Source: CAWATZ01 sp963784995
GTDB taxonomy: Bacteria; Planctomycetota; Planctomycetia; Gemmatales; Gemmataceae
NCBI GenBank assembly: GCA_963784995.1
Contig: CAWATZ010000013.1
Span: 1,178,001 to 1,242,000, forward strand
DNA length: 64,000 nt
Direction: 5' to 3'
Part shown: piece after piece, positions 27,924 to 37,036 of the stretch
Layout of the letters: every line of letters begins with the position of its first letter
Numbering within the stretch: position 1 is the first letter of the stretch
Notes under the pieces: model-generated
Databases searched by the model: none
Told to the model about the DNA's origin: nothing
The model's input: only the letters and a program-made list of their open reading frames with translations
Program-made: the position numbers and the translations under genes

Positions 27924-30296
27924 TCAATCGACGAACAGGAACTCGTTGCTGCCCAGCAGGGCCTGGGCGTATTGCTGCCAGCGGCTGGCCCGCTCGGCCT
28001 TGTCCGCTGCTCCCTTGGTCAGAAACGCCAGGGCGAGCTTGACCTGCCTGTCCGTGGCCGGTCGGCCAAAGAGCAACCGGTAAGCCCGCTGCACCTTCTG
28101 CTCATCCCCGCCGGGAACCTCGCGCTCCAGCCGGCCGACCAGGGCAGCGGCCTGCTGTTGCAGGAAGGGACCGTTGAGCGTGAAGAGCTGCTGCAGCGGC
28201 GTGATGGTCGGGATTCGGCCGGGGCTGTGCGTGGTGGCATCGGGAACGTCGTGCAGCCGGAGCAAGTCGTTCAGCTCGCGGCGCTTGACGAGCCCGTAGA
28301 GGGTGCGCCGCTGGTTGCCCGCCTGGCCCAGGTCCTTCGGCGGTCCGCCGAGGTCGCGCTTCAACGCACCCGCCACCGCGAGCATCGCGTCGCGCCAGGC
28401 CTCGATCTCCAGCCGCCGACGGTTCATCCGCCACAGGAGGCGATTGTCCGGATCGACCGCGCCGGGCGAGCCGGGCGTGTTGACCGTTGGAGCGACCGCC
28501 TGCTGATACGTCGCCGACAGGACGATCTCCCGGTGCAGCCACTTGAGCGACCAGCCGTTCTGGACAAAGCGTGCGGCCAGGTCGTCGAGCAATTCCGGAT
28601 GGGTCGGCCGGCTGCCCTGGGCCCCGAAATCGCTGAGTGTGTCCACCAGGGCGGCGCCGAAATGGTGCTTCCAGACGCGGTTGACGATGACCCGGGCCAG
28701 CAGCGGCGCCCCCTCGTGGACCAGGGCTGCCGACAACTCCAGCCGGCCGCTGCCCTGGGTGAACGGTTTCGGCGTCCCGGGCGACAGCACCGCCAGGAAG
28801 CGCCGCGGCACCACCGGCCCCTCACTGGTCGGATTGCCGCGCACCTGCACAGCCACGTCCTGGGCCACGCCCGACCGGTACTCCAGCCTGGTCCGGTGCG
28901 GTCCATCCGCCAGGACGTGCAGGCTGGCATCTTCGATGACGGGGGCAAGCGGACTGTCGAAGTTCGGCGTGGTCTTGCGGACCTGCTCGATCTGCTCTTT
29001 CAGCTCCTTGATGCGTTCGCGGGCCTCGTCGGGCACCGGCTTCTTGGCCTGGAGCTTGTCGATCTCTTTTTGCAGCTCCTGGATCTTGCCCTGGGCCTGG
29101 CGAACCACCGCCGCGTTCGCAGCGGACAGCAACGGCCGATCAGCCGTGCGGATGCTGGCGAGGACACCGGCCAGGGCGTAATAATCCTGGGTCGAGATCG
29201 GATCGAACTTGTGATCGTGACAGCGGGCGCAGGCGACGGTCAGCCCCAGGAAGGTGCCGGAGAGGGCCTCGATGCGTTCCTCCCACTCCTCGGCGACCAC
29301 GGTCTTGATGACGTTGTGATCGAGCTTCAGCTCCTTCCAGTATGTCGGGCTGAGTCCGAGAAAACCGAGCGCGGCCCGATCGCTGGGCCGGGCGTCCGGC
29401 ATCAGGTCGGCCGCCAGCTGGAGCTGGACGAAGCGGTTGTAGGGCATGTCCTCGTTGCAGGCCCGCACCACCCAGTCGCGGTAGAGCCAGGGCGATCCCT
29501 TCACCTCGGCCCAAGGTTCGGGGACGTCGCAGTAGCGGACCAGGTCGAGCCAGAATCGGCCCCAGCGCTCGCCGTGCCCCGGCGAGGCAAGGAGCCGCTC
29601 GACCAGGCGGGAGGGAGCGTCGGCGACGGGGTCGCTGACAAACGCCTCCACCTCTTCGGGAGTGGGCGGCAGACCGGTCAGGTCAAACGTCACCCGGCGA
29701 ATGAAGGTCCGCCGCGAGGCCGGTGCGGATGGACTCAGCTTGTGCTTCTCCAGCTCGGCCAGCACAAACCAGTCGATGCGCTGGCGCGGCCAGTCGCGCT
29801 GGCGGACCGTTGGCAGAGACACGGTCTTCGGCGGCTGGAACGACCAGAACTGCCGGCCCTTTTCCAGGTCAATAATCCCCTGCCTGGCCGCGACCGCGGG
29901 CCCGGACTCCGGGAAAGGGACGCCGCGGCGCACCCATTCCTCCAGCACGGCCAGCTGATGGGACGCCAGCTTGCCGGTCGGAGGCATTTGCAGCCGGACG
30001 TCGCGGTAATGCACCGCCCGGATCAGCAGGCTCTTGTCGGGCTGCCCCGCAATGACGGCTGGGCCGCTGTCGCCGCCCTTGAGGAGGGCCGACCGACTGT
30101 CCAGCAGCAGGCCACCGCGCTGTTTCTTCGCCTGGGTGGAGTGGCACTTCTGGCACTCCGCGACCAGCAGCGGACGGACCTTCTTCTCGAAGAAGTCGCG
30201 GTCTGCCGGGGTGATGGCAGGAGCGGACGGTTCCGCGGCCTGGAGCGTGGAGCCGAGGAAGGTGAGGCACAGCAAGAGCAAGACCAGGCGTCTCAT
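27924..30296 (-). CDS. PSD1/PSCyt1 (DUF1549-DUF1553) cytochrome c-like exported protein
   Basis: 790 aa with a signal peptide (LVLLLLCLTFLGSTLQA). The N-terminal planctomycete cytochrome domain carries the haem site CQKCH and a distal Met region (LQMPPTGKL). DUF1549 spans about 160-370 (VTFDLTGLPPTPEEV, ERWGRFWLDLVRYCD, CARCHDHKFDPIS, a second CxxCH). A coiled coil (QGKIQELQKEIDKLQAKK) sits near 400. DUF1553 spans about 490-770 (ARVIVNRVWKHHFG, THPELLDDLAARFV, LHREIVLSATYQ, LFGRPATDRQV). It is the partner of the DUF1501 gene that follows, and would be placed in the periplasm-like compartment as a haem protein. The signal peptide supports the start at 30296. Confidence 0.94.
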   Translation of the reverse strand: MRRLVLLLLCLTFLGSTLQAAEPSAPAITPADRDFFEKKVRPLLVAECQKCHSTQAKKQRGGLLLDSRSALLKGGDSGPAVIAGQPDKSLLIRAVHYRDVRLQMPPTGKLASHQLAVLEEWVRRGVPFPESGPAVAARQGIIDLEKGRQFWSFQPPKTVSLPTVRQRDWPRQRIDWFVLAELEKHKLSPSAPASRRTFIRRVTFDLTGLPPTPEEVEAFVSDPVADAPSRLVERLLASPGHGERWGRFWLDLVRYCDVPEPWAEVKGSPWLYRDWVVRACNEDMPYNRFVQLQLAADLMPDARPSDRAALGFLGLSPTYWKELKLDHNVIKTVVAEEWEERIEALSGTFLGLTVACARCHDHKFDPISTQDYYALAGVLASIRTADRPLLSAANAAVVRQAQGKIQELQKEIDKLQAKKPVPDEARERIKELKEQIEQVRKTTPNFDSPLAPVIEDASLHVLADGPHRTRLEYRSGVAQDVAVQVRGNPTSEGPVVPRRFLAVLSPGTPKPFTQGSGRLELSAALVHEGAPLLARVIVNRVWKHHFGAALVDTLSDFGAQGSRPTHPELLDDLAARFVQNGWSLKWLHREIVLSATYQQAVAPTVNTPGSPGAVDPDNRLLWRMNRRRLEIEAWRDAMLAVAGALKRDLGGPPKDLGQAGNQRRTLYGLVKRRELNDLLRLHDVPDATTHSPGRIPTITPLQQLFTLNGPFLQQQAAALVGRLEREVPGGDEQKVQRAYRLLFGRPATDRQVKLALAFLTKGAADKAERASRWQQYAQALLGSNEFLFVD

Positions 30297-30384
30297 GGGT
30301 GCGTCCGGCAGGTCGTGGCGGGAGGAAGTTCATCTTGCTGCAACGTAACAAACTCAGAGACGAGAGGCAAGCATTTCCAGCAAG

Positions 30385-31145
30385 CTATCCCTGAAGCTGG
30401 GAGATGGCGGCCCTCAGCGGGGCGCTGGGCACTCGCATGATCCCCTCGAAGGGCCTGTCCAGCTCCAGGATCAAAAAGATCGCCCCCGCAACGGACAGGG
30501 CGCAAACGAGCAGCACGCCGACGACGGTGGCGTTGCGGGTGCCAGCAGCCCCAGGCCGGCGAACAGGATCGTCAGCCAGAAAACCAGGATCACCAGGAAC
30601 GCCGTGGGGATCGAACTCTCCTTCTGGGCAAACAGCCGCAGGCGCGTCTTCTCCAGATCGCTCAGGACGTCCAGGGCACGGGCCTGGAGCCTCCGCTGGG
30701 AATCGGTCTGAGGGGCAAGCGCCACGAGTTTCTCGTAGAAGGCTTCCGCCTCCGCCCGCGCCTCGCCCGGCGCCAGGTTCACCGTCTGGCCGCTGCTTTC
30801 GGGCCAGAGGCGGTTGAGCGTGCGGGTGACGCCCTGACGGAGCAGGTCGCGTTCCTCCTTCGTCTGGGAGCCGTACCTGGCCAGGACGCGGTCGAGCAGA
30901 AGCACGTCGGCGGAAAACTGCTTGATGGCGGCCGATTGGGAGTCGTGACTCCCCTTGGCCGCGGCCACCAGCAAGCCCAGGACCAGCGCGGACAGGGTCG
31001 CAATCATGGCCAAACCCTGCTTGACCGCATCCTTCGATTCCGGCCGCAAATGGTGCTCGGGCAAGGTCCGGCCCACAAGCATGGCCAGCAGCGCGCCGCC
31101 GAAGATGCATCCGAACACGATCCCCGTCACAGCGATTGGACTCAC
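30385..31145 (-). CDS. DUF4239-like membrane protein, frameshifted as given
   Basis: Starts at a GTG (31145) with CGGAG 8 bases upstream. Two N-terminal membrane helices (VTGIVFGCIFGGALLAMLVG; MIATLSALVLGLLVAA) are followed by a helical soluble part and two C-terminal membrane helices. The first frame runs LVFWLTILFAGLGLLAP and then becomes nonsense. The adjacent frame continues RNATVVGVLLVCALSVAGAI and then FLILELDRPFEG to a stop at 30385, exactly as in bestrophin-like/DUF4239 proteins. One base is missing in a G-run near 30537-30539. About 253 aa when corrected. Function is unknown; channel-like activity has been suggested for relatives. It stands alone between the PSD1 and sulfatase genes. 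Confidence 0.75.
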
Positions 31146-31168
31146 AGTGGCACTCCGCTTTCACTTCG

Positions 31169-31218
31169 ACGTAGGCCGGCCTTCCCAGGCCGGACGGGCT
31201 GGGAAGCCCGTCCTACGT
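31169..31218. repeat. 50-bp palindrome
   Basis: The 20-bp arms (left ACGTAGGCCGGCCTTCCCAG, right its complement with two mismatches) fold around GCCGGACGGG. It lies between the sulfatase 3' end and the DUF4239 start, so it could end the sulfatase transcript or simply be another member of the palindrome set. Confidence 0.8.
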
Positions 31219-31230
31219 CTTTCGTTCCAA

Positions 31231-33075
31231 CTACCTGCCGCTCTGCTGTCGCATCACCGCATCAATTTGCTTTTTCACGGCATCCAGGTTGAACGAGGCC
31301 GGGTCTTGCATCGGCGGGTAGTCGATGGCCGTCCGAGCAAGGTCCGCGACCTTCTCCTGAACCAGAACGAAACGCCAGAACTCGCGGGCAAAGAAATCAT
31401 TGCCGTAGCCGAAGGCACCATTCGCAGCAGTTTCGCCGTTGACCATCGCATAGCGCTCAAACGGGTCCTGGCGGATGTTGTAGATGGTCGGCATGTCGCG
31501 CGTGACTTTCGCGCCGAGCCAGCCGTCCGGCTGATTGAAGAAGTGAAACTTCATGTTGTCCAGGCGAATGGCTCCAAGCCTCGGACCCTCGAAATAGAAG
31601 AGTTCATGGCGAACGGAAGGCCCCTTGCCCTCCAGCAGGTCCAGTTGGTTGTAGCCGTCCAGGTGGTTCTTGTAGGTCCGGTCACCCAGCTGCACTCCCT
31701 TGAGGAGCTTGCTGGTGACGTCGGGATTGCCGGCGGCCGCGACGAGGGTCGGGAACCAATCGAGGCCGGAGAAGATGCCGTTCTCGACCGTGCCCGGCTT
31801 GACGTGCCCCGGCCAGCGGACGAGGCACGGCACACGGAAGCCGCCTTCGGTGGGCATCCCTTTGGTCCCCTTGAACGGAGTGTTGCCTCCGTCCGGCCAG
31901 GTGAAGACCTCGGCGCCGTTGTCCGTGGTGAAGAGGAGGATGGTGTTGTCGGCTTCGCCCATGTCGTCCAGATGCTTCATGATGGCGCCCACCGCATCGT
32001 CCAGCTGCGCCATCCCGGCTTCATAGAGGTTGTAGTTGGTCTGGTAGTTCATTTGCGCCTGGTACTTCTTGTCCAGGAAGGTCCAGACGTGCATGCGCGT
32101 CGTGTTGTGCCAGACGAAGAACGGCTTGCCCGCTTTCTTCGCCTCATCCATGAACCGGCACGTCTGACCGACCAGCACCTCATCGAAGGTTTCCATGTTG
32201 TATTTGGCCTTCTCGGGCCGCTCCTGCCAGTTCTGTCGGCCCGCCATGTTGGGGAACGGCGGCAAGGGGCCTTCGTCCACGATACGCTGCTTGCCGACCT
32301 TGCCCCAGCGCGGCATGACCGTGGCGTCGTCCTTGTCGGTGGCATGGCTATGCACCAGGTTCCGCGGCCCGTGTTTGGCAAGGAAGGCCGGGTCCTTGGG
32401 ATAGGAGGACCAGTACGGGTCCGACAGGGCATCCAGGTGATACAGGTAGCCGAAGAACTCATCGAAACCGTGGACCGTCGGCAGGTATTTGTTCAGGTCG
32501 CCGAGGTGGTTCTTGCCGAATTGCCCCGTGGCATAACCCTGGGACTTGAGCGCGGTGGCCAGAGTGCAAGCCCTGGCCGGGATGCCAACGTCGGCGCCGG
32601 CCTGTCCCACGGTGGTCAGGCCCGTGCGGTACGGAATCTGCCCGGTGATGAAGCTGGCCCGTCCGGCGGTGCAGCTGGCCTCGGCGTAGTAGTCGGTGAA
32701 CAGCATGCCCTCCCGGGCCAGCCTGTCGAGGTTCGGCGTCTTGCCGGACATCATGCCGCGGTGGTAGGCGCCGACGTTGAACCAGCCGACGTCGTCGCCC
32801 ATGATGACGACAACGTTCGGCTTCTTGCCGCCCTTCCGGGCCTGCTCGCCGCTCTTCGCATCTGCCTGGGCCAGGAGCTGGCCCTTGTTGACCTCGGCAC
32901 AGCGGGCCGGTTTGCCGCCGCTGCTGGACTCGGCCGGCTGCACGCTCGCCGCCGCGGGCGACTGGCCCGCGTCAGCCTTGGAGAAAGGGCCCTGCCTGAC
33001 CGATGCGGCCAGGTAGCCGAGCAGGACACCGACGACGAGGACCGTCGCCACTTGGACTCCCGCATTCCGAAACAT
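31231..33075 (-). CDS. Arylsulfatase (type I, formylglycine)
   Basis: 614 aa from the ATG at 33075, with GGAGGAA 6 bases upstream; the frame is open to 33165. Residues about 8-25 form a membrane/signal helix (VQVATVLVVGVLLGYLAA), so it is exported or membrane-anchored. The sulfatase core begins NVVVIMGDDVGWFN (metal Asp pair). The active site Cys (about residue 135) is in CTAGRAS, matching the C-x-A-x-R motif for conversion to formylglycine. Other blocks are FGKNHLGD, TRMHVWTFL and LLFTTDNGAE. It hydrolyses sulfate esters; the substrate is unknown. No maturase is seen here. It is downstream of the HAD hydrolase gene on the same strand at a 29-base gap, probably one operon. Confidence 0.93.
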   Translation of the reverse strand: MFRNAGVQVATVLVVGVLLGYLAASVRQGPFSKADAGQSPAAASVQPAESSSGGKPARCAEVNKGQLLAQADAKSGEQARKGGKKPNVVVIMGDDVGWFNVGAYHRGMMSGKTPNLDRLAREGMLFTDYYAEASCTAGRASFITGQIPYRTGLTTVGQAGADVGIPARACTLATALKSQGYATGQFGKNHLGDLNKYLPTVHGFDEFFGYLYHLDALSDPYWSSYPKDPAFLAKHGPRNLVHSHATDKDDATVMPRWGKVGKQRIVDEGPLPPFPNMAGRQNWQERPEKAKYNMETFDEVLVGQTCRFMDEAKKAGKPFFVWHNTTRMHVWTFLDKKYQAQMNYQTNYNLYEAGMAQLDDAVGAIMKHLDDMGEADNTILLFTTDNGAEVFTWPDGGNTPFKGTKGMPTEGGFRVPCLVRWPGHVKPGTVENGIFSGLDWFPTLVAAAGNPDVTSKLLKGVQLGDRTYKNHLDGYNQLDLLEGKGPSVRHELFYFEGPRLGAIRLDNMKFHFFNQPDGWLGAKVTRDMPTIYNIRQDPFERYAMVNGETAANGAFGYGNDFFAREFWRFVLVQEKVADLARTAIDYPPMQDPASFNLDAVKKQIDAVMRQQSGR

Positions 33076-33104
33076 GGTGTTCCTCCAATCGAGCGAACCG
33101 GTCG

Positions 33105-34160
33105 TCAACTGCGCCTGCGACTTGTTGGGCGAGCTATTCGTCGAACGAGAAGAGTCCGTTTCCAATCCTTCTTCATGCTGATCACCACCCAGCCGCGTTT
33201 CTGGGCCTCATCGTACAGGGCCTGGGTGAACGTGCCGACCTTGGTGTCGGGCAGTCCCTGGGCGGGACCGTAGGCATACTCGCGTTTGGCATCGTCGTGC
33301 AGCACCAGCATCCCGAGCCGGGCCCCTTCGTTGATCGTGGTGTACTCCAGCATCTGCTGATCGCCGGTCGAATTCCCGAAGGCGGCGCAGGGCCGGCGGC
33401 CGATGACAAGATGGATGCCCTCCGGCTTGCCTGCGAAGTTGTCGTTGAGCAGGAGTTTGGGCTCCTTGGTGAGGGTCGGCTGGCCCTTCTTGTCGAAGCC
33501 GTACTTCGTCCCTCCCGCCGCCCCGACCACCTGCTCCGGCGGAATCCCGTACACTTGCTCGGCAAAGACGCGCACGAAATCCTGGCCTCCGCCGGTAACA
33601 ATGTAAGTCTTGTAGCCGTTGGCCCGGAGGTACTTGAGCACCTCGAGCATTGGCTGGTAGATGAGTTCGGTATAGGGCCGCTTCCAGCGCGGGTGTTTGG
33701 CGGTCGCGAACCAATCCTTCACCTCTTTGCGGAATTCCTCCACCGTCATGCCGGAGAGCGCCGCGGACACGATCGCATCGAGGTCTTTCCAGGGCAGCCG
33801 GGCGACCACCTCCCGGTCCCCCGACAGCACCGTCTTGAACGGCTCCCGGTCCTTGAGTTCGGGCCTCTCTTTCACCACCGCCGGCACCCGGTCCAGGCAG
33901 TAGATCACCTGCGGATACATTGGCTGCTCCACCCAGAGCGTGCCGTCCTGGTCGAAGACGGCGATCCTCTGCTCGGGCGGGACGTACTTCGCGTTTCCCT
34001 TGTCGGTGGTGACACGCACGAACTCCAGGATGGCCTTCTTCGTGACTCCGTCGTTCCAGGAGGGCAGCGGGTCGGACTGCTGGGGACCCGCCTGAACCGC
34101 CAGGAGAAGCAGCGACAGGCCAACCAGGCAAGCGGTCATTTCTGCTCGCCGCTTCGACAT
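33105..34160 (-). CDS. Exported HAD superfamily hydrolase (phosphatase)
   Basis: 351 aa from the ATG at 34160, with AAGGAGA 6 bases upstream. The signal peptide is TACLVGLSLLLLAVQAG. HAD motif I is FDQDGTLW (nucleophile Asp near residue 70, acid/base Asp near 72). Motif II is YIVTGGGQDF, a Lys lies in the KREYAYG/KLLLNDN region, and motif IV is GNSTGDQQML. A cap domain lies between motifs I and II. It resembles phosphoserine-phosphatase-like HAD proteins that occur beside sulfatases. The Arg-rich last ~12 residues may be an extension. Operon with the sulfatase that follows; a link to breakdown of modified polysaccharides is inference. Confidence 0.85.
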   Translation of the reverse strand: MSKRRAEMTACLVGLSLLLLAVQAGPQQSDPLPSWNDGVTKKAILEFVRVTTDKGNAKYVPPEQRIAVFDQDGTLWVEQPMYPQVIYCLDRVPAVVKERPELKDREPFKTVLSGDREVVARLPWKDLDAIVSAALSGMTVEEFRKEVKDWFATAKHPRWKRPYTELIYQPMLEVLKYLRANGYKTYIVTGGGQDFVRVFAEQVYGIPPEQVVGAAGGTKYGFDKKGQPTLTKEPKLLLNDNFAGKPEGIHLVIGRRPCAAFGNSTGDQQMLEYTTINEGARLGMLVLHDDAKREYAYGPAQGLPDTKVGTFTQALYDEAQKRGWVVISMKKDWKRTLLVRRIARPTSRRRS

Positions 34161-34276
34161 GGGTATCTCCTTGGTTTGGGCGCCTGGATCTGATTGGTTC
34201 GCTTTCTGTCCCTGTTCGCGCACTGCGGAAGCCGACACGTGACGTGGACCACCAGTCCGGTCCGGAGCATGGGGGC

Positions 34277-34636
34277 TCACGCCTCCGCCAGCCAGGCCTT
34301 GGCGGCTTCGCTCTGGGAGACGTCGAAGTAGCGGATCTTGGCCAGGGTGAACGGCTTGCACACCACGGCCATCCACTTCTCCCAGCTCTTCTCGCCGACA
34401 ATCGCGATCTTCTTGATCTTGGTGCAGTGCGTCGTGGCGAACTTGATGTCGTCCCACAGGGCGTGCAGGTCCCAGCCGTGGAAGTCGTGGAACTGGGCCA
34501 GCACGTTCACCTTGCCCTCCCTGGCGATCTCGGCGTCCACCAGCGGGACGAAGGTCTTGTAGTCCTCGTCGTGGAGCTTGCCGCTCAGCTTGAAACCGAC
34601 GGTGTGTACAGGAAGTCCGGTCAGGATCTCGGTCAT
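34277..34636 (-). CDS. SpoIIAA-like / STAS-SEC14 domain protein
   Basis: 119 aa from the ATG at 34636, with GAGGAA 6 bases upstream. A single-domain protein of the SpoIIAA-like (DUF3478) family: FKLSGKLHDEDYKTFVPLVD near the start, VNVLAQFHDFHGWDLHALWD in the middle, KKIAIVGEKSWEKWM, and FDVSQSEAAKAWL at the end. This is the usual length. Relatives bind small hydrophobic ligands or act in stress responses; the role here is unknown. It is 117 bases upstream of the HAD gene on the same strand, possibly cotranscribed. Confidence 0.85.
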   Translation of the reverse strand: MTEILTGLPVHTVGFKLSGKLHDEDYKTFVPLVDAEIAREGKVNVLAQFHDFHGWDLHALWDDIKFATTHCTKIKKIAIVGEKSWEKWMAVVCKPFTLAKIRYFDVSQSEAAKAWLAEA

Positions 34637-35035
34637 GGGAAGTTCCTCGGTTGCGCCGGGTGCGGGAGGGACGCCCGGCCGAAATAGGAGTGCGTCAGGA
34701 TTGAACGAGACGGGAGAAACGGGGCTCCACCTGTTCCTCACTGCCAGGCCCCGGCTATTGTAGAGAAAACCGGCGACCGGCAAGGGGGAAGCGAACACGC
34801 GCCGGCGGCCGGGCGCCGGTTCGGGCTCCAGCTCAGTGATGCAACTGCTGATCCGTCCCGAGTTCAGCCCAGCAACGTGGGCGATCTTCTGGCAAACGGC
34901 GGTCGAGCGCGAAAAAACCAGACGCGCCCCTCCTGGATCAGGCACTACAGAGCAGAATGCCGTCCGTCCGAGGACACCAGGCCAATGGTAACTCTTCGAG
35001 CGAAGCACTCGCCTCCCTCAGCAAAGGAGTGAAGC
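34637..35035. other. Divergent intergenic region
   Basis: About 400 bp between the SpoIIAA-like gene (minus strand) and the DUF1583 gene (plus strand). It must contain promoters for both directions, but I see no clear -35/-10 pair. It is GC-rich with short GCCGG/CCGGC inverted repeats near 34800. No coding sequence is supported. Confidence 0.45.
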
Positions 35036-35875
35036 ATGTCTCTATCCAGCTCCCTGCTCGTGCTGGCCAGTCTGCTGCCGGCCCAGGCGCCTGCGAGCGT
35101 GCGGATCGACCAGGATTTCCGCGGCAAGCAGCTGCCCGTGGATCCGCTCGAGCTGATCCCGAAGAAGGCCATTGAGTGGGTGAAGCCCGAGGAAGGGGGC
35201 CTGCGGGTCACCTTGACCGCCGACCAGGCCGCCAGGCGGACAACGGCCGTTTCCTCGAAGACTCCCCTGGTGGGCGATTTCGAGATTACCGCCTCCTACG
35301 AGGTGCTGTCCCTGGGCAAACCCAGGGTCGGGTATGGGGCGGGAGTCAACCTCACCATCCAGCCCGATCGCAATCAGCAGAAGCTGGCCAACGTCGCTCG
35401 CTACTGGATGGGAGACGGCAAGGACGGCTACGTGACGCGAGCCAAGGTCACCGCCAAGCAGGTCCTCATTGACAATCCCCCGATCCCGACGGAAGCCAGG
35501 TCCGGCCGGCTTCGACTGAGACGCGAAGGTGAGACCGTGTACTACCTCGTGGCCGATGGGTTTGACCAGCCTTTCAAGGAAATCTTCAAGTACAATTACG
35601 GGTCGGATGACGTGGGCCTGGTCCGCTTTGTGGCCGGGACCGGGACGGATCCAATCGACCTCGACGTTCGACTCATCTCCTTACGTATCGGGGCCCCAGA
35701 CACAAGGACCGTCGCCGTAGAGGACGGAGCGGGAGCAGTCGCGCCCTCCGCCGCCGCTCCCAGGCGCAGCCTGCTCCCGCTGCTGCTGCTGTTTGCCGGT
35801 CTGCTTGTCCTTTTCGTGGTGGGTCTCTGCTGGGCGTTGAGGAAACGGACTCTTGAGGAATCCATCGACGCTTGA
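35036..35875 (+). CDS. DUF1583-like exported, membrane-anchored protein
   Basis: 279 aa, with AAAGGAG 7 bases upstream. Signal peptide at residues 1-19 (SLLVLASLLPAQAPA). The body is a beta-rich domain like the DUF1583 family of planctomycetes: DQDFRGKQLP near the start, EEGGLRVTLTADQA, VGDFEITASYEVLSLGKP, GYGAGVNLTI and GRLRLRREGETVYYLVADG, i.e. a lectin/glucanase-like jelly-roll pattern. A C-terminal membrane helix (LLPLLLLFAGLLVLFVVGLC) with a basic tail anchors it. It would face the periplasm-like space. Carbohydrate binding is suggested by the fold pattern but not shown. Confidence 0.78.
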   Translation: MSLSSSLLVLASLLPAQAPASVRIDQDFRGKQLPVDPLELIPKKAIEWVKPEEGGLRVTLTADQAARRTTAVSSKTPLVGDFEITASYEVLSLGKPRVGYGAGVNLTIQPDRNQQKLANVARYWMGDGKDGYVTRAKVTAKQVLIDNPPIPTEARSGRLRLRREGETVYYLVADGFDQPFKEIFKYNYGSDDVGLVRFVAGTGTDPIDLDVRLISLRIGAPDTRTVAVEDGAGAVAPSAAAPRRSLLPLLLLFAGLLVLFVVGLCWALRKRTLEESIDA

Positions 35876-35923
35876 AGGAATGACGGCCGACGAGCCCTGC
35901 GAATGCCGTGGCGTGGCGAGCGG

Positions 35924-35960
35924 GTCCTGACGGAGGGCGGCGTCCGCCGTCCGTCAGGAC
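35924..35960. terminator. Strong hairpin after the DUF1583 gene
   Basis: The 17-bp arms GTCCTGACGGAGGGCGG / CCGCCGTCCGTCAGGAC, with one mismatch and a 3-base loop, start 49 bp after the stop codon. There is no following T-run, so it may be a terminator or another palindromic repeat. Confidence 0.5.
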
Positions 35961-36048
35961 AAACGCGACAAGGGAGAAGCACATCCCTAGAATGCTCCCT
36001 GTCTCATCTCTGGCACGCTTTCTGAAGTCAACACTGAGGAGCACAACC

Positions 36049-36993
36049 ATGAAATGGCACGGGCGAATTGTGATCGCGGGCCTGACGGTCGTCGCGGTCG
36101 CGGCGATGGTCGGCTCGCTGGTCTGCTCACGGGCCCAGGACAGGCCGGCGGCTCGCGACAAGGAGCAGGGCCAACCTGATTCACCGGAGATGGCCGCGGT
36201 GAAGAAGACGGCCGAGGCGTATACCCGGGCGTTCAACGCCGGCGACGCCCGGGCGCTGGCCGCCCTCTGGACCAGGGAATGCGAGTATTTTGGCCCGGAC
36301 GGCGAGACGCTCCACGGCCGGGACGAGATCGAGAAGAACTATGTCGAGTTCTTCAAGAAGAACCCCAGGGCTGCCATCGAGGTTGAAGTGAAATCGCTGC
36401 GTCTGCTCGGCCGGGCCACCGCCCTGGAGGAGGGCGCGCTCCGGCTGAAACTGCCTGGCGAGAAGGAGCCCGGCGAGAGCCGCTACAGCGTCCTGCACGT
36501 CCGCGAGGACGACGGCTGGAAAATGGCCTCGGTGCGGGAGTGGATTCCCGACCCGGCCACGCTGGTGACGCTCAAGGACGTCGAGTGGTTGCTGGGCGAC
36601 TGGGTGGCCAAAAGCGACGAGGCCGAGGTCCACGTCCACTACAGCTGGGATGAGGACAAGGCGTTCCTGCGGGGCCGCTACACCCTGAAGCGCGGCAAGG
36701 CGACCTCGTCGGGGACGCAGATCATTGGCAAGAATCCGGCAGGCGGCCTGCGCTCGTGGATGTTCGACAGCACCGGCACGTTCGGCGAGTCGGTCTGGAC
36801 GCGCGACGAGGGCCGCTGGGTCATCGAGTCCGAAGGCACCCTGCCCGATGGCAGCGAGGCAACGGGAACGACTCTGCTCATTCCGCTTGGCAAGGACGCC
36901 TTCACGTGGCAGGTGGTGGAACGGACGGCCGGGGGATCTCCCTTGCCGGCCGCGGCGCCGCTGAAGGTGACGCGGGTCAAGGGAGAGAAGTGA
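36049..36993 (+). CDS. Exported NTF2-like (SnoaL/DUF4440) protein
   Basis: 314 aa from the ATG at 36049, with GAGGAG 8 bases upstream; the open frame reaches 35908. A membrane/signal helix covers residues 8-25 (IVIAGLTVVAVAAMVGSLVC). An NTF2-like domain covers about 45-165 (VKKTAEAYTRAFNAGDARAL, AALWTRECEYFGPDGETLHG, RDEIEKNYVEFFKK) as in SgcJ/EcaC-type proteins. The second half (WLLGDWVAKSDEAEVHVHY onwards, GTQIIGKNPAGGLRSWMFD) is a beta domain seen in lipocalin-like stress proteins. It is probably exported; ligand unknown. It lies in the run of small exported proteins at 35.0-38.2 kb. Confidence 0.82.
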   Translation: MKWHGRIVIAGLTVVAVAAMVGSLVCSRAQDRPAARDKEQGQPDSPEMAAVKKTAEAYTRAFNAGDARALAALWTRECEYFGPDGETLHGRDEIEKNYVEFFKKNPRAAIEVEVKSLRLLGRATALEEGALRLKLPGEKEPGESRYSVLHVREDDGWKMASVREWIPDPATLVTLKDVEWLLGDWVAKSDEAEVHVHYSWDEDKAFLRGRYTLKRGKATSSGTQIIGKNPAGGLRSWMFDSTGTFGESVWTRDEGRWVIESEGTLPDGSEATGTTLLIPLGKDAFTWQVVERTAGGSPLPAAAPLKVTRVKGEK

Positions 36994-37036
36994 GCCAGGA
37001 GCGAACCAGAAATCAATAGCGCCGGAGGATACAGTC

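Noticed and set aside
27918..30440. 840-codon plus-strand frame opposite the PSD1 gene
   Set aside because: Shadow of the DUF1549/DUF1553 gene; low-complexity composition rich in Arg, Gln, Leu and Gly, and no family motif.
30955..33273. 772-codon open frame on the plus strand opposite the sulfatase
   Set aside because: It is the antisense shadow of the sulfatase gene (high-GC third positions suppress stops). The minus strand has the full sulfatase motifs, signal helix and ribosome binding site.
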